Position numbers and translations under genes: made by a program. This document shows positions 1 to 8,060 of a stretch of DNA of 64,000 nt, piece by piece (positions within the stretch are counted from its first letter, which is position 1; every line of letters starts with the position of its first letter). The stretch spans positions 62,001 through 126,000 of the forward strand of contig JADJCK010000002.1 of NCBI GenBank assembly GCA_016703265.1, given 5' to 3'. The notes under the pieces are model-generated. The model was not told where the DNA came from. It searched no databases and worked only from the letters and a program-made list of their open reading frames with translations. This DNA comes from a bacterium. Lineage in GTDB: Bacteria > Krumholzibacteriota > Krumholzibacteriia > LZORAL124-64-63.

Positions 1-1
1 C

Positions 2-385
2 CGTCGCGAGTGTACGGCCTGCGGCGAACGCTACACCACCTATGAGGCCGTCGAGACGCGGCCGATGCTGGTGGTCAAGCGCAGCGGCGAGCGCGTGGCC
101 TACAATCGCGGCAAGGTCATCGTCGGCGTCACCAAGGCCTGCGAGAAGCGTCCGGTGTCTGCCGAGGAGATCGAGATCATCGTCGACCGGGTCGAGCACG
201 ACCTGGCCGCTTCGGGCCGGCGCGAGGTGCCCAGCGAGATGATCGGGGGCTGTGTGCTGGAACAGTTGCGTCACGTCGACGAAGTGGCCTATGTGCGCTT
301 CGCCTCGGTCTACCGCAGCTTCCAGAGCGTGGACGAGTTCTTCGCCCTGCTCAGCGCCATGCGGCAGGCGACGGAGAAGCCGTGA
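2..385 (+). CDS. nrdR: Transcriptional repressor NrdR, 5'-truncated by window edge
   Basis: NrdR is the zinc-ribbon and ATP-cone repressor of ribonucleotide reductase genes. The readable frame opens inside the zinc ribbon: one CxxC pair (ECTACGERYTTYE) remains and the first pair lies off the window. The ATP-cone follows, with VVKRSGERVAYNRGK and a C-terminal VAYVRFASVYRSFQ block typical of the family. The TGA stop overlaps the GTG start of tatC in a GTGA junction, so the two are probably co-transcribed. No ribonucleotide reductase gene is seen in this window. The true start lies upstream of base 1. Confidence 0.93.
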   Translation, partial: RRECTACGERYTTYEAVETRPMLVVKRSGERVAYNRGKVIVGVTKACEKRPVSAEEIEIIVDRVEHDLAASGRREVPSEMIGGCVLEQLRHVDEVAYVRFASVYRSFQSVDEFFALLSAMRQATEKP

Positions 386-1404
386 ACGACGGGCGGGACG
401 AGAACCTGGAGCCCGCGCAGACGCCGGGCGGGCCATCCGAGGCGGCGCCGACCGGGCAACCGGCCGGCGATCTTCCGCCCGGGCCGCGCGACCAGGTGGG
501 GTTCGCCGACCTGCCGCCGCCACCGGGATGGGTCGGGTCCGCGCCTGCGATCCCGTCGGGCATCGGGGCAACGCCACCGCCGCCCCCGGTTTCGCCGCCG
601 CCACCGCCGCCGGTCGCTGCTGCAGCCGGTGGCGGCGATGCCGACCTGCCGTCGGGCGAGGCCGAAGGCGCACGTATGGGCCTCCTGGACCACCTGGAAG
701 AACTGCGCAAGGTCCTCATCCAGAGCCTTGTCGCGGTGGGGGTCGGCGCCGGGCTGTGCTGGTTCTGGTCGGCGCAGCTGATGGAGATCGTGATTGCGCC
801 GGTCAGCGAACAGGGCGTGTATTTCACGGCGCCCAACGACGCGTTCATGGCGCGCCTGAAAGTTGCCGTCGTGGTCGGGCTCTTTGCCGTGGCACCGTTC
901 GTTCTGTACCGGGTCTACGCGTTCGTGCTGCCGGCCCTGTACCGGAAGGAACGGCGCGTCATGGGGCCGATCCTGTTCTGGACGGCGCTCCTGTTCTATC
1001 TCGGCGTGGCCTTCGCGTTCTTCGTGGTGGCCCCGTACGTGATGAATTTCATGATGGGCTTCGGCACCGAGACGCTGAAGCCCCTGATCAGCGTCACCTC
1101 TTACCTGGGTTTCGTGTTCCGGCTCTGTCTGGGATTCGGCCTGGTGTTCGAGCTGCCCATGGTGATCCTGGGGGTCTGCATCGCGGGGATCGTCCGTCCG
1201 CAGGTGCTGCTGCGGACCTGGCGCTACGCGATCGTGATCATCGCCATCGTCGCGGCGATTTTCACGCCCCCGGACGTGATCAGCCAGGTCATGATGATGG
1301 TGCCGGTCCTGGTGCTCTACCTGGGATCGGCGGTGCTGGCCCTGGTCCTGGTGCGGAAACGGGATCGGGCCCGCGCGGCCGCGGAGGCGGCCGAAGGGGA
1401 TTGA
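382..1404 (+). CDS. tatC: Sec-independent translocase subunit TatC with proline-rich N-terminal extension
   Basis: TatC is the multispanning core of the twin-arginine translocase and binds signal peptides of folded substrates. The family domain begins at about residue 99 (MGLLDHLEELRK) and shows the usual six hydrophobic segments, an FxxPxE-like FELPMV region and IFTPPDVISQ near the last segments. Residues 1-98 are an unusual Pro/Gly/Ala-rich stretch. The GTG at 382 overlaps the nrdR stop; an internal ATG at 676 would give a normal-length TatC of 242 residues. No tatA or tatB is seen nearby. Which start is used is undecided. Confidence 0.93.
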   Translation: MNDGRDENLEPAQTPGGPSEAAPTGQPAGDLPPGPRDQVGFADLPPPPGWVGSAPAIPSGIGATPPPPPVSPPPPPPVAAAAGGGDADLPSGEAEGARMGLLDHLEELRKVLIQSLVAVGVGAGLCWFWSAQLMEIVIAPVSEQGVYFTAPNDAFMARLKVAVVVGLFAVAPFVLYRVYAFVLPALYRKERRVMGPILFWTALLFYLGVAFAFFVVAPYVMNFMMGFGTETLKPLISVTSYLGFVFRLCLGFGLVFELPMVILGVCIAGIVRPQVLLRTWRYAIVIIAIVAAIFTPPDVISQVMMMVPVLVLYLGSAVLALVLVRKRDRARAAAEAAEGD

Positions 1405-1482
1405 CACGGTCCTCGATTTGCGAATACTCCAGAACGTCCCCGGCCGCGGCGGCCGGGAGCCCGAACCCGAGAGTGGAATGGC

Positions 1483-2487
1483 ATGGGACTCGTCGATCGC
1501 GAACGCATCAAACTGGCCACGCTCCAGCGGAAGATCGGCCCGGCCCTGGAGGCCGTCGACCGCGAGTTCCTGCGCATCACGACCGGCGACAGCCCCCTGA
1601 CGCGCGAGATCTGCGAACACATCCGGCAGGGCAAGAGCAAGAAGTTCCGGCCGACCCTGCTGCTGCTGGCGGCCCAGGACGAGGACGGCTTCGCGCCCGC
1701 GGCGATCACCGCCGCCGCCAGTGTCGAACTGGTCCACACCGCGACCCTGGTGCATGACGACTTCATCGATGACGCCGTCACCCGCCGCGGCCTTCCGGCG
1801 GTCAACGTCAAGTATGGCCCCAGCGCGGCGCTGATCATGGGCGACTACCTGTACTCGACGGCCCTGCACAACCTGTGCGCGGCCGGGTTGCACCACGCGG
1901 TCGAGCTCCTGGCGCGGACGACGGTACTGATGAGTGAAGCCGAGATGCTGCAGCTCGAGCACCGGTACGACATGGCGATCAGCGAGGAGCGTTACCTGCA
2001 GATCATCTACCAGAAGACGGCCTCGCTCATCGAAAACGCCTGCCGCATCGGGGTCTCGTTCAATGCGCGCCTGGCCGGCTGCGAGTCGGAGTTCGGCGAT
2101 TTCGGTGCCAACACGGGTCGGGTGTTCCAGATCACCGACGACATCTTCGACTACCTGGGCGACGAGCGGCGCCTGGGCAAGCCCACCGGCCAGGACTGGG
2201 AGGAGGGGCGCATCACGCTGCCCCTGATCGCCGCCTATCGCCAGGCTCCGTCGGCGGCGCGGGCTCGCCTGGAAGAACTGGCAGTCATCCGTGATCGCGC
2301 GGAACGCGCGGCCTGCTGGCCCGAGGTCCGCAGTTTCGTGACGGACCACGGCGGCGTCGACTATGCATTCACCACGGCGCGCAGTTACGGCGACGCCGCC
2401 AAACAGGCCCTGGGCCCGGTAGCGTCGGGACCCCAGAAGGAACTCCTGGCGGTCGCCGTCGAGTACGTCATCAACCGTTTGAACTAG
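1483..2487 (+). CDS. Polyprenyl (octaprenyl-type) diphosphate synthase
   Basis: A trans-prenyl diphosphate synthase that elongates isoprenoid chains for quinone side chains or related lipids. Both aspartate-rich motifs are present: DDFID at residues 92-96 and DDIFD at 219-223, which bind the Mg-diphosphates of the two substrates. The GKSKKFRPTLLLL segment before the first motif is the IPP-binding region. At 334 residues it matches IspB/HepT-type enzymes. Product chain length cannot be read from sequence, so no symbol is given. It sits 78 bp after tatC and 9 bp before rsfS. Confidence 0.9.
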   Translation: MGLVDRERIKLATLQRKIGPALEAVDREFLRITTGDSPLTREICEHIRQGKSKKFRPTLLLLAAQDEDGFAPAAITAAASVELVHTATLVHDDFIDDAVTRRGLPAVNVKYGPSAALIMGDYLYSTALHNLCAAGLHHAVELLARTTVLMSEAEMLQLEHRYDMAISEERYLQIIYQKTASLIENACRIGVSFNARLAGCESEFGDFGANTGRVFQITDDIFDYLGDERRLGKPTGQDWEEGRITLPLIAAYRQAPSAARARLEELAVIRDRAERAACWPEVRSFVTDHGGVDYAFTTARSYGDAAKQALGPVASGPQKELLAVAVEYVINRLN

Positions 2488-2496
2488 GCAGGTACC

Positions 2497-2994
2497 ATGC
2501 AGAACGACCCCACCGGCGGCTCGAAGCGGAACCAGGATCCCGAGCGGCGCCTTCCCGACGACACGCCTGGCTTCGCGCTGGCCGAACGTTGCGCCTGGCA
2601 TCTGCTCGAGAAGAACCTTGAGAACGTGATCGTGCTGGACCTGCGGGGGAGTTCCGATGTCTGCGACTTCTTCGTCATCGGCTCCGGCACGGCCAACACG
2701 CAGGTGCAGGCGGGCGCGCGCTACACGCACGACCAACTGGCGGCTTCCGGACACCACGCCCATTCCATCGAGGGGATGACCGAGGGGCGCTGGGTGCTGC
2801 TCGACCTGTTCGACGTCGTGGTCCACGTCTTCCACCAGCAGTCGCGCGAGTATTTCCAGCTCGAGCGGCTGTGGGGCGATTGCCCGCGCCTCGACCTGGT
2901 GCCGGGCTGGTTCGCCGAACCGGAAGTGGCCGCACGCCACCCGGGCCTGAATTTCACCATCGCGAGGCCGGGAACCGCCGGCCGGGAGTCGTGA
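2497..2994 (+). CDS. rsfS: Ribosomal silencing factor RsfS (Iojap family)
   Basis: RsfS binds ribosomal protein L14 and blocks joining of ribosomal subunits during starvation. The Iojap core is clear: VIVLDLRGSSDVCDFFVIGSG, then EGMTEGRWVLLDLFDVVVHVF and REYFQLERLWGD. The protein is 165 residues, longer than the roughly 105-120 usual, owing to short extra tails at both ends. It lies 9 bp after the prenyl synthase gene and 4 bp before argS, so it is probably translated from the same transcript. Confidence 0.93.
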   Translation: MQNDPTGGSKRNQDPERRLPDDTPGFALAERCAWHLLEKNLENVIVLDLRGSSDVCDFFVIGSGTANTQVQAGARYTHDQLAASGHHAHSIEGMTEGRWVLLDLFDVVVHVFHQQSREYFQLERLWGDCPRLDLVPGWFAEPEVAARHPGLNFTIARPGTAGRES

Positions 2995-2998
2995 CGCC

Positions 2999-4741
2999 AT
3001 GCTTGAGGACCTGCTGAGGAAGAGCCTGCTGGCCGTGCTGGAGAAGTACGGCGTCTTCGAGGAGGATGTGCAGGTCGAGCTCGAGAAGCCGCGCGAACGC
3101 AGTCATGGCGACCTGAGCACGAACCTGGCGCTGGTCCTGGGCAAGCGCCTGGGGCGCAAGCCGCGCGAGCTGGCCGGCGAGATCGCCGCCGACATCAAGT
3201 TCCCCCGTGAGGTGATCGAATCGGTCGAGATCGCCGGGCCGGGGTTCATCAACTTCCGGATCGCGCGCGAGCACCAGGTCGACCTGCTGCTCGACGTGTG
3301 GAACCCGGCCGGTGCGCTGGCGAACATCCAGACGGCCGGCGGCAAGCGCATCAACGTCGAGTTCATCAGCGCCAACCCGACCGGCCCGCTGAACGTGGTG
3401 TCGGCCCGCGCCGGCGCGTTCGGCATGACCATGGTCCGGCTGCTCGAGGCCGTCGGTTACGATGCGCATGCCGAGTACTACGTCAACGACGCCGGCCGCC
3501 AGGTCGAGCTGCTCGGGCAGTCGCTGCGGGCGCGCTACCTGCAACTGCTCGGCGAGCCGGTCGAGTTCCCCGAAGACGGCTACCACGGCCAGTACCTCGA
3601 GACCATGGCTGCCGGGCTGCTCGAACAGGACGAGACGGCCATCCGCGCCGCATCGGCGGCCTTCAACGACGAGAGCTTCCAGCGGGTTGCCGCACCGAGC
3701 GGCTGCGCCGACGACTGGCGGCGCCTGCCGGAAGAGGAATCGGTGCGCTGCTTCTCGAAGTATGCGCTGATGACGATCCTCGGCTGGCAGCGGGAGACCT
3801 GCCGGCGTTTCGGACTCCGTTTCGACACCTGGTACTTCGAGTCCGAGCTGCACGAGACGAAGCGACTCGACCGCGCCCTGGAGCGCCTGCGCAAGCTGGA
3901 GGCGGTGTACGAGGAGGACGGCGCCGTCTGGTTCAAGTCGACGACGCACGACGACGAGAAGGACCGCGTACTGGTGCGAGCCGACGGCCGGCCGACCTAC
4001 TTCCTGGCTGACATCGCCTACCACTACCACAAGTTCCAGCGCGGCTTCGAGCACGCGATCGACTTCTGGGGCCCCGACCACCACGGCTACATCAGCCGGA
4101 TGCAGGGCGCGATGACCTCCCTCGGCATCGAGGAAGGCTGGCTCGAGGTGCAGATCCTCCAGCATGTCACCTTCCTGGAGGGCGGCCAGCCGATCAAGAT
4201 GTCGAAGCGGGCCGGCTCGTTCGTCACCATGGACGCGCTGATCGACGAGGTGGGCGCCGACGTTACGAAGTACATCTTCCTGACCCGGAAGCCGAACAGC
4301 CACCTGGATTTCGACCTGGACCTGGCCAAGGACCAGACCGAGAAGAACCCGGTGCTGAAGATCAAGTATGCCCACGCGCGCATCTGTTCGCTGCTGTCCG
4401 AGGCCGCTGCCCGCGGCATCGACATCGGCGAACCCGATGCCGCCTCGCTGGCGCATCTCGAGCACGAGGCCGAGTGGGCGCTCGTGGCGGAACTGATCCG
4501 CCTGCCGCGCATCATCGTCTCGGCGGCATGGTCCCGCGAGCCGCACCGGCTGGCCGTCTATGCGGACGAGATCGCCGCTCTCTACAACGAGTTCTACACG
4601 AAGTGCCGGCGGATCCTCGAGCAGCCCGAGGATCGGCGCCGCTCGCAGCTCCACCTGAGCCTGGTGACGCGGCACGTCATCCGCGTGCTTTTGGACCTGG
4701 TCGGCGTCGAGGCGCCGGAGAAGATGGAAAAGAGGGATTGA
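2999..4741 (+). CDS. argS: Arginyl-tRNA synthetase with altered HIGH signature
   Basis: ArgRS charges tRNA-Arg with arginine. The 580-residue protein has the N-terminal additional domain (about 1-100), a class I catalytic core, a KMSKR loop (GQPIKMSKRAGSFVT) and the C-terminal DALR anticodon-binding helical domain. The position normally occupied by the HIGH signature, following SANPTGPL, reads NVVSARA instead of HVGHxR, so both signature histidines are absent. The DNA at 3376-3420 is clean there, with no frameshift. The rest of the enzyme looks intact and it is the only ArgRS seen here. Confidence 0.93.
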   Translation: MLEDLLRKSLLAVLEKYGVFEEDVQVELEKPRERSHGDLSTNLALVLGKRLGRKPRELAGEIAADIKFPREVIESVEIAGPGFINFRIAREHQVDLLLDVWNPAGALANIQTAGGKRINVEFISANPTGPLNVVSARAGAFGMTMVRLLEAVGYDAHAEYYVNDAGRQVELLGQSLRARYLQLLGEPVEFPEDGYHGQYLETMAAGLLEQDETAIRAASAAFNDESFQRVAAPSGCADDWRRLPEEESVRCFSKYALMTILGWQRETCRRFGLRFDTWYFESELHETKRLDRALERLRKLEAVYEEDGAVWFKSTTHDDEKDRVLVRADGRPTYFLADIAYHYHKFQRGFEHAIDFWGPDHHGYISRMQGAMTSLGIEEGWLEVQILQHVTFLEGGQPIKMSKRAGSFVTMDALIDEVGADVTKYIFLTRKPNSHLDFDLDLAKDQTEKNPVLKIKYAHARICSLLSEAAARGIDIGEPDAASLAHLEHEAEWALVAELIRLPRIIVSAAWSREPHRLAVYADEIAALYNEFYTKCRRILEQPEDRRRSQLHLSLVTRHVIRVLLDLVGVEAPEKMEKRD

Positions 4742-4742
4742 C

Positions 4743-5648
4743 ATGTCTATCGTGGTGGTTGGTTCTGTCGCCTATGACACCGTCGAGACGCCTCGCGAGC
4801 GGCGCGAGCGCCAGCTCGGCGGCAGCGCCAGCTTCTTCGCCGTGGCTGCGCGTGGCCGCGGCCAGGTGCGCTGCGTCGGCGTCGTCGGCGACGATTTCCG
4901 CGAAGAGGACCTGGCGCTGCTGGCAAAGCACGCTGACATCAGCGGCATCAAGCGCGTGCCCGGGAAGAGCTTCCACTGGTCGGGGCGTTATCACGCCGAC
5001 CTGATCGAACGCGACACGCTGGCCACGGAACTCGGCGTCTTCGCCGACTTCCAGCCCGAGATTCCCGCTATGTGGCGCGATTCGGAATACCTGTTCCTGG
5101 CCAACATCCACCCCGCATTGCAGGCGGGCGTGCTCGACCTCATGCGCGGACCGCGCCTTGTCGCGCTCGATACCATGAACCTCTGGATCGACACGACGCC
5201 GGACCTGCTGCGCACGATCCTGGCCCGCGTGGACGTGCTGCTGGTCAACGAGGGAGAGGCGCGGCTGCTGACGGGGCAGCGCAGCCTGGCGCGCGCGGCT
5301 GCGGCCATCCGTGCGATGGGGCCGGCCCGTGTCATCGTGAAGAAGGGCGAGCACGGCGCGGTGTTCTTCGGCCGCGACTCGGTGCTGGCCGTGCCGGCGC
5401 TGATCCTCGACGAGGTCGTCGACCCCACGGGCGCCGGCGACTGTTTCGCCGGCGGCTTCATGGGCTCGCTGGCCGAGGCCGGGATCGGCCGCGACGCCCC
5501 CGACGCAGCCTTCCGGCAGGCCATGCTCGACGGTACCGTGACGGCCAGTTTCTGCCCCGAAGGGTTCAACGTGGAGGGCCTGCTGCGGGTCGACCAGGCG
5601 GCCTACGATGCCCGCCTGCACGAACTGCGGAGCATGATGACGCCCTGA
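4743..5648 (+). CDS. PfkB-family carbohydrate kinase
   Basis: A ribokinase/PfkB-fold kinase of 301 residues. It opens with a beta-strand and Gly-Gly substrate loop (VVVGSVAYDTVETP, then QLGGSASFFAVAA) and carries the family signature DPTGAGDCFAGGF, whose aspartate is the catalytic base. Substrate cannot be assigned; the family covers ribose, fructose, adenosine and ADP-heptose precursors. The start is 1 bp after the argS stop, which ties it to that operon, and a strong terminator follows. Confidence 0.85.
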   Translation: MSIVVVGSVAYDTVETPRERRERQLGGSASFFAVAARGRGQVRCVGVVGDDFREEDLALLAKHADISGIKRVPGKSFHWSGRYHADLIERDTLATELGVFADFQPEIPAMWRDSEYLFLANIHPALQAGVLDLMRGPRLVALDTMNLWIDTTPDLLRTILARVDVLLVNEGEARLLTGQRSLARAAAAIRAMGPARVIVKKGEHGAVFFGRDSVLAVPALILDEVVDPTGAGDCFAGGFMGSLAEAGIGRDAPDAAFRQAMLDGTVTASFCPEGFNVEGLLRVDQAAYDARLHELRSMMTP

Positions 5649-5663
5649 TCGGGTCGATGACGG

Positions 5664-5701
5664 GCGCCGCCGGCCCAGGCCAGGGCCGGCGGCGCTTTTT
5701 T
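5664..5701 (+). terminator. Rho-independent terminator after the argS/PfkB operon
   Basis: A perfect 13-bp GC stem (5664-5676 with 5683-5695), a 6-base loop AGGCCA, and a run of six T at 5696-5701. It starts 16 bp after the kinase stop codon and closes the nrdR-to-kinase run. Confidence 0.93.
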
Positions 5702-5726
5702 CGTCATGCTGCAGGCGCTAGTCCTT

Positions 5727-5781
5727 GGCATTTCGTCACCTGGAAATGCCGGTTGTGGGAAGAATATCAATGTGGTAACAT
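5727..5781 (+). promoter_or_regulatory. Candidate promoter with an adjacent inverted repeat
   Basis: An inverted repeat GGCATTTC/GAAATGCC (5727-5734, 5743-5750) is followed by TTGTGG (5753-5758), a 17-base spacer and TAACAT (5776-5781). The patch is AT-rich for this genome. It probably drives the hypothetical gene and purM; the repeat could be an operator. No regulator is identified. Confidence 0.45.
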
Positions 5782-5850
5782 CCCCGTTCGCAAAAGATTC
5801 GATCGCCTCAGCGCCAATGTTGGCCAGACCCTAGTCCTGGAGCACCCGAT

Positions 5851-6706
5851 TTGGAGTGGGAGCCGAACGAGCGCGACGCCTGGGTGACCGACGCACAGCG
5901 TTGGATCACGCAGATCAAGGGCGTCCTGCAGTGCAAGATCGACCTCGACGCACAGGGCGAGATCGCCGGCGTGCATGTGGTGGCCGGGCTCGACCGTGAT
6001 CCGCGGCATATCGTTCGCGACGTCGAGAGCCTGCTGAAGGCCCGCCTGCAGATGGACGTCTACTACAAGAAGATCGGTGTCGTGCAGGTGGTCGAGAATC
6101 CTCGCGGTGATGACACGGCTGCGGGTGCCGCGCATGCCGCCCCGCGCGCGCTGTCGCCTGCAGCCGCCGGCGTGACCTTCCTGCCGCCGCGTGCCGAGCC
6201 CAGGCGCGCCGCTGCCGCCGGTTGCCGCGCCGGTCGTTCCCGAAAAGCCGGCAGGACCGCCGGAACCGCTGCCCGCCATCCTCGTCGCCGAGGATGCCTT
6301 CCCGCGTCCTGTCTGCCTCGGTGTCAGCCTGCTCGTTTCCGACCGTTCCGTGCGCGCCGAGGTGCGGCTGGGCGCCGGCGGGCTCGAGGCCACCGGCGTG
6401 GCCGAGGGCGCGAACCATGCCGACAGCGACGTGCTCTGCATCGCGCGTGCGACGGTCGAGGCCGTCGGGCGGCTGCTGGCGCTGCCGGTGGTCCTGCACC
6501 TGCGCGAAGCACGTCTCGACGTGATCGGCGGACAGTCGACCGTGCTCGTGGCCGTGGACCTGGTGGAATCGCGCCGCACCGAGACGCTCCTGGGCGCGTG
6601 TGCCGCCCGGCACAACCGGCAACAGTCGATCGTGCACGCGGTGCTGGCCGCCCTGAACCGGCGCCTGGGCCTGTTCGCCCTGCGCGAAGCTTCTGCCGAG
6701 GGCTGA
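5851..6706 (+). CDS. Conserved two-domain hypothetical protein, frameshifted
   Basis: I do not recognise a named function. The N-terminal part (about 80 residues: VTDAQRWITQIKGVLQ, then PRHIVRDVESLLKARL) and the C-terminal part (about 120 residues: SVRAEVRLGAGGLEATG, DVIGGQSTVLVAVDL, AVLAALNRRLG) lie in different frames, joined by a Pro/Ala-rich linker. One extra base near 6200 accounts for the break; removing it gives 285 codons. From memory, a similar pair of domains occurs in hypothetical proteins of Firmicutes and other phyla. The start is probably TTG at 5851 or GTG at 5883. It precedes purM by 131 bp. Confidence 0.6.
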
Positions 6707-6837
6707 ACCGCGCCCGTCGCGGCGGACCGCAACCCGCCTTGAACCGCCGGCCCCGGGCACCTATCATGCCCGGGCCGGCGGCCCTGTTTCCGCCCCGGCC
6801 GCACCGCCCGAACGCCGCAGCCCGCGAAAGGACCGCC

Positions 6838-7849
6838 ATGAAGTACGCCGACAGCGGTGTCAACATCGACGCCGCGACACGCGCGCTCGCCCGCTCCCGC
6901 GATCACGTGCGCTCCACCTGGGATGCCCGTGTGCGCAACGAGATCGGCGCCTTCGGCGGCCTGTTCCAGCCGGCGCCGGGCGAACCGTTGCTGGTGGCGA
7001 GTGTCGACGGCGTGGGCACCAAGGTGATGGTGGCCGTGCAGGCCGGGCGCTACGACACGGTGGGACAGGACCTGGTCAACCACTGCGTCGACGACATCCT
7101 CGTGCAGGGCGCCGAACCGCTGTTCTTCCTCGACTACTTCGCGACCGCGAAGCTTGACGAAGCCGTGCTGCCCGAGGTGCTGGCCGGCTTCGCGAAAGCC
7201 TGCCGCGAGAACGGCTGCGCCCTGCTTGGCGGCGAGACGGCGGAGATGCCCGGCGTCTACCGCGACGGCGAGTTCGACCTGGCCGGCACCATCGTCGGCC
7301 GCGTGTTGCCCGAACACGTGATCGACGGCAGCGCCATGCGGGCCGGCGACCGCGTGTGGGGCCTGCCGAGCACGGGGCTGCACACCAACGGCTATTCGCT
7401 GGCGCGCAAGGTGCTCTTCGAGCGCGCCGGCCTTGCCGTCACCGACACGCCGCCGGAACTGGGGGCGCCACCGTCGCCGACGCCCTGCTGGCGGTGCACC
7501 GCAGTTACCTGACGCCCGTGCGCGCGATGTGGAAGGCCTGCGGGCGCGAGGCGGTACGCGGGCTCATCCACATCACCGGCGGCGGCTTCTACGACAATAT
7601 CCCTCGCGTGGTCCCTGACGGCCTCTGCGTACACGTGGACCCGACGGCCTGGGAGCCGTTGCCGGTCTTCCGGCTCATCCAGGAGCACGGCGGGTGGCCG
7701 ACGCGGAGATGTACCGCGTGTTCAACATGGGCATCGGCCTGGTCGTGGTCACGCCGCCCGGATGCGATCTGGCCGCCGTGCCCGGCAGCGATGCGCGCCT
7801 CATCGGCGAAGTCCGCGCTGGAGAACAACGCGTCGCGCTGCCCTGGTGA
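6838..7849 (+). CDS. purM: Phosphoribosylformylglycinamidine cyclo-ligase (AIR synthetase), two apparent frameshifts
   Basis: PurM closes the imidazole ring of AIR in de novo purine synthesis. Frame one (6838 to about 7465) has the N-terminal YADSGVNID and GVGTKVMVA motifs and the GGETAEMPGVY block. Frame two (about 7465-7690) carries IHITGGGFYDNIPRV, and frame three (about 7690-7849) carries EMYRVFNMGIGLVVV. Adding one G to the G5 run near 7465 and one G to the GGG near 7692 restores 338 codons, the normal family length. The breaks therefore look like sequencing indels rather than decay. The ATG at 6838 follows AAAGGACCGCC. Confidence 0.9.
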
Positions 7850-8008
7850 AGAGCAGCGCGTGGCTGTCGTAATGTCCCGCAACCGCTGGGGATAACCCGG
7901 CGGCCACGGCACAGGCGGGACAGGCCACGGCTTGTCTTCCCGCCGCAGCGCTCGCCAACTCGCGGCCCGCCAACCTCATCACTTCCACGCGGCACATCCC
8001 TGACGTGC

Positions 8009-8023
8009 GGCACGACTCGTGCC
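8009..8023. promoter_or_regulatory. Perfect palindrome before the sigma-54 regulator gene
   Basis: GGCACGA-C-TCGTGCC, a 7+1+7 perfect palindrome whose end lies 37 bp before the regulator's ATG. It also contains GG-N10-GC spacing, but with two mismatches to the sigma-54 consensus. It is a candidate operator, possibly autoregulatory. Confidence 0.35.
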
Positions 8024-8060
8024 CCTCGCTTCCCCGTACCCCCACCCGACGGGAGGAGCG

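Noticed and set aside
5851..7512. A 553-residue fusion of the hypothetical protein with PurM
   Set aside because: The frames meet only because of the indel near 6200; purM has its own ribosome site and ATG at 6838.
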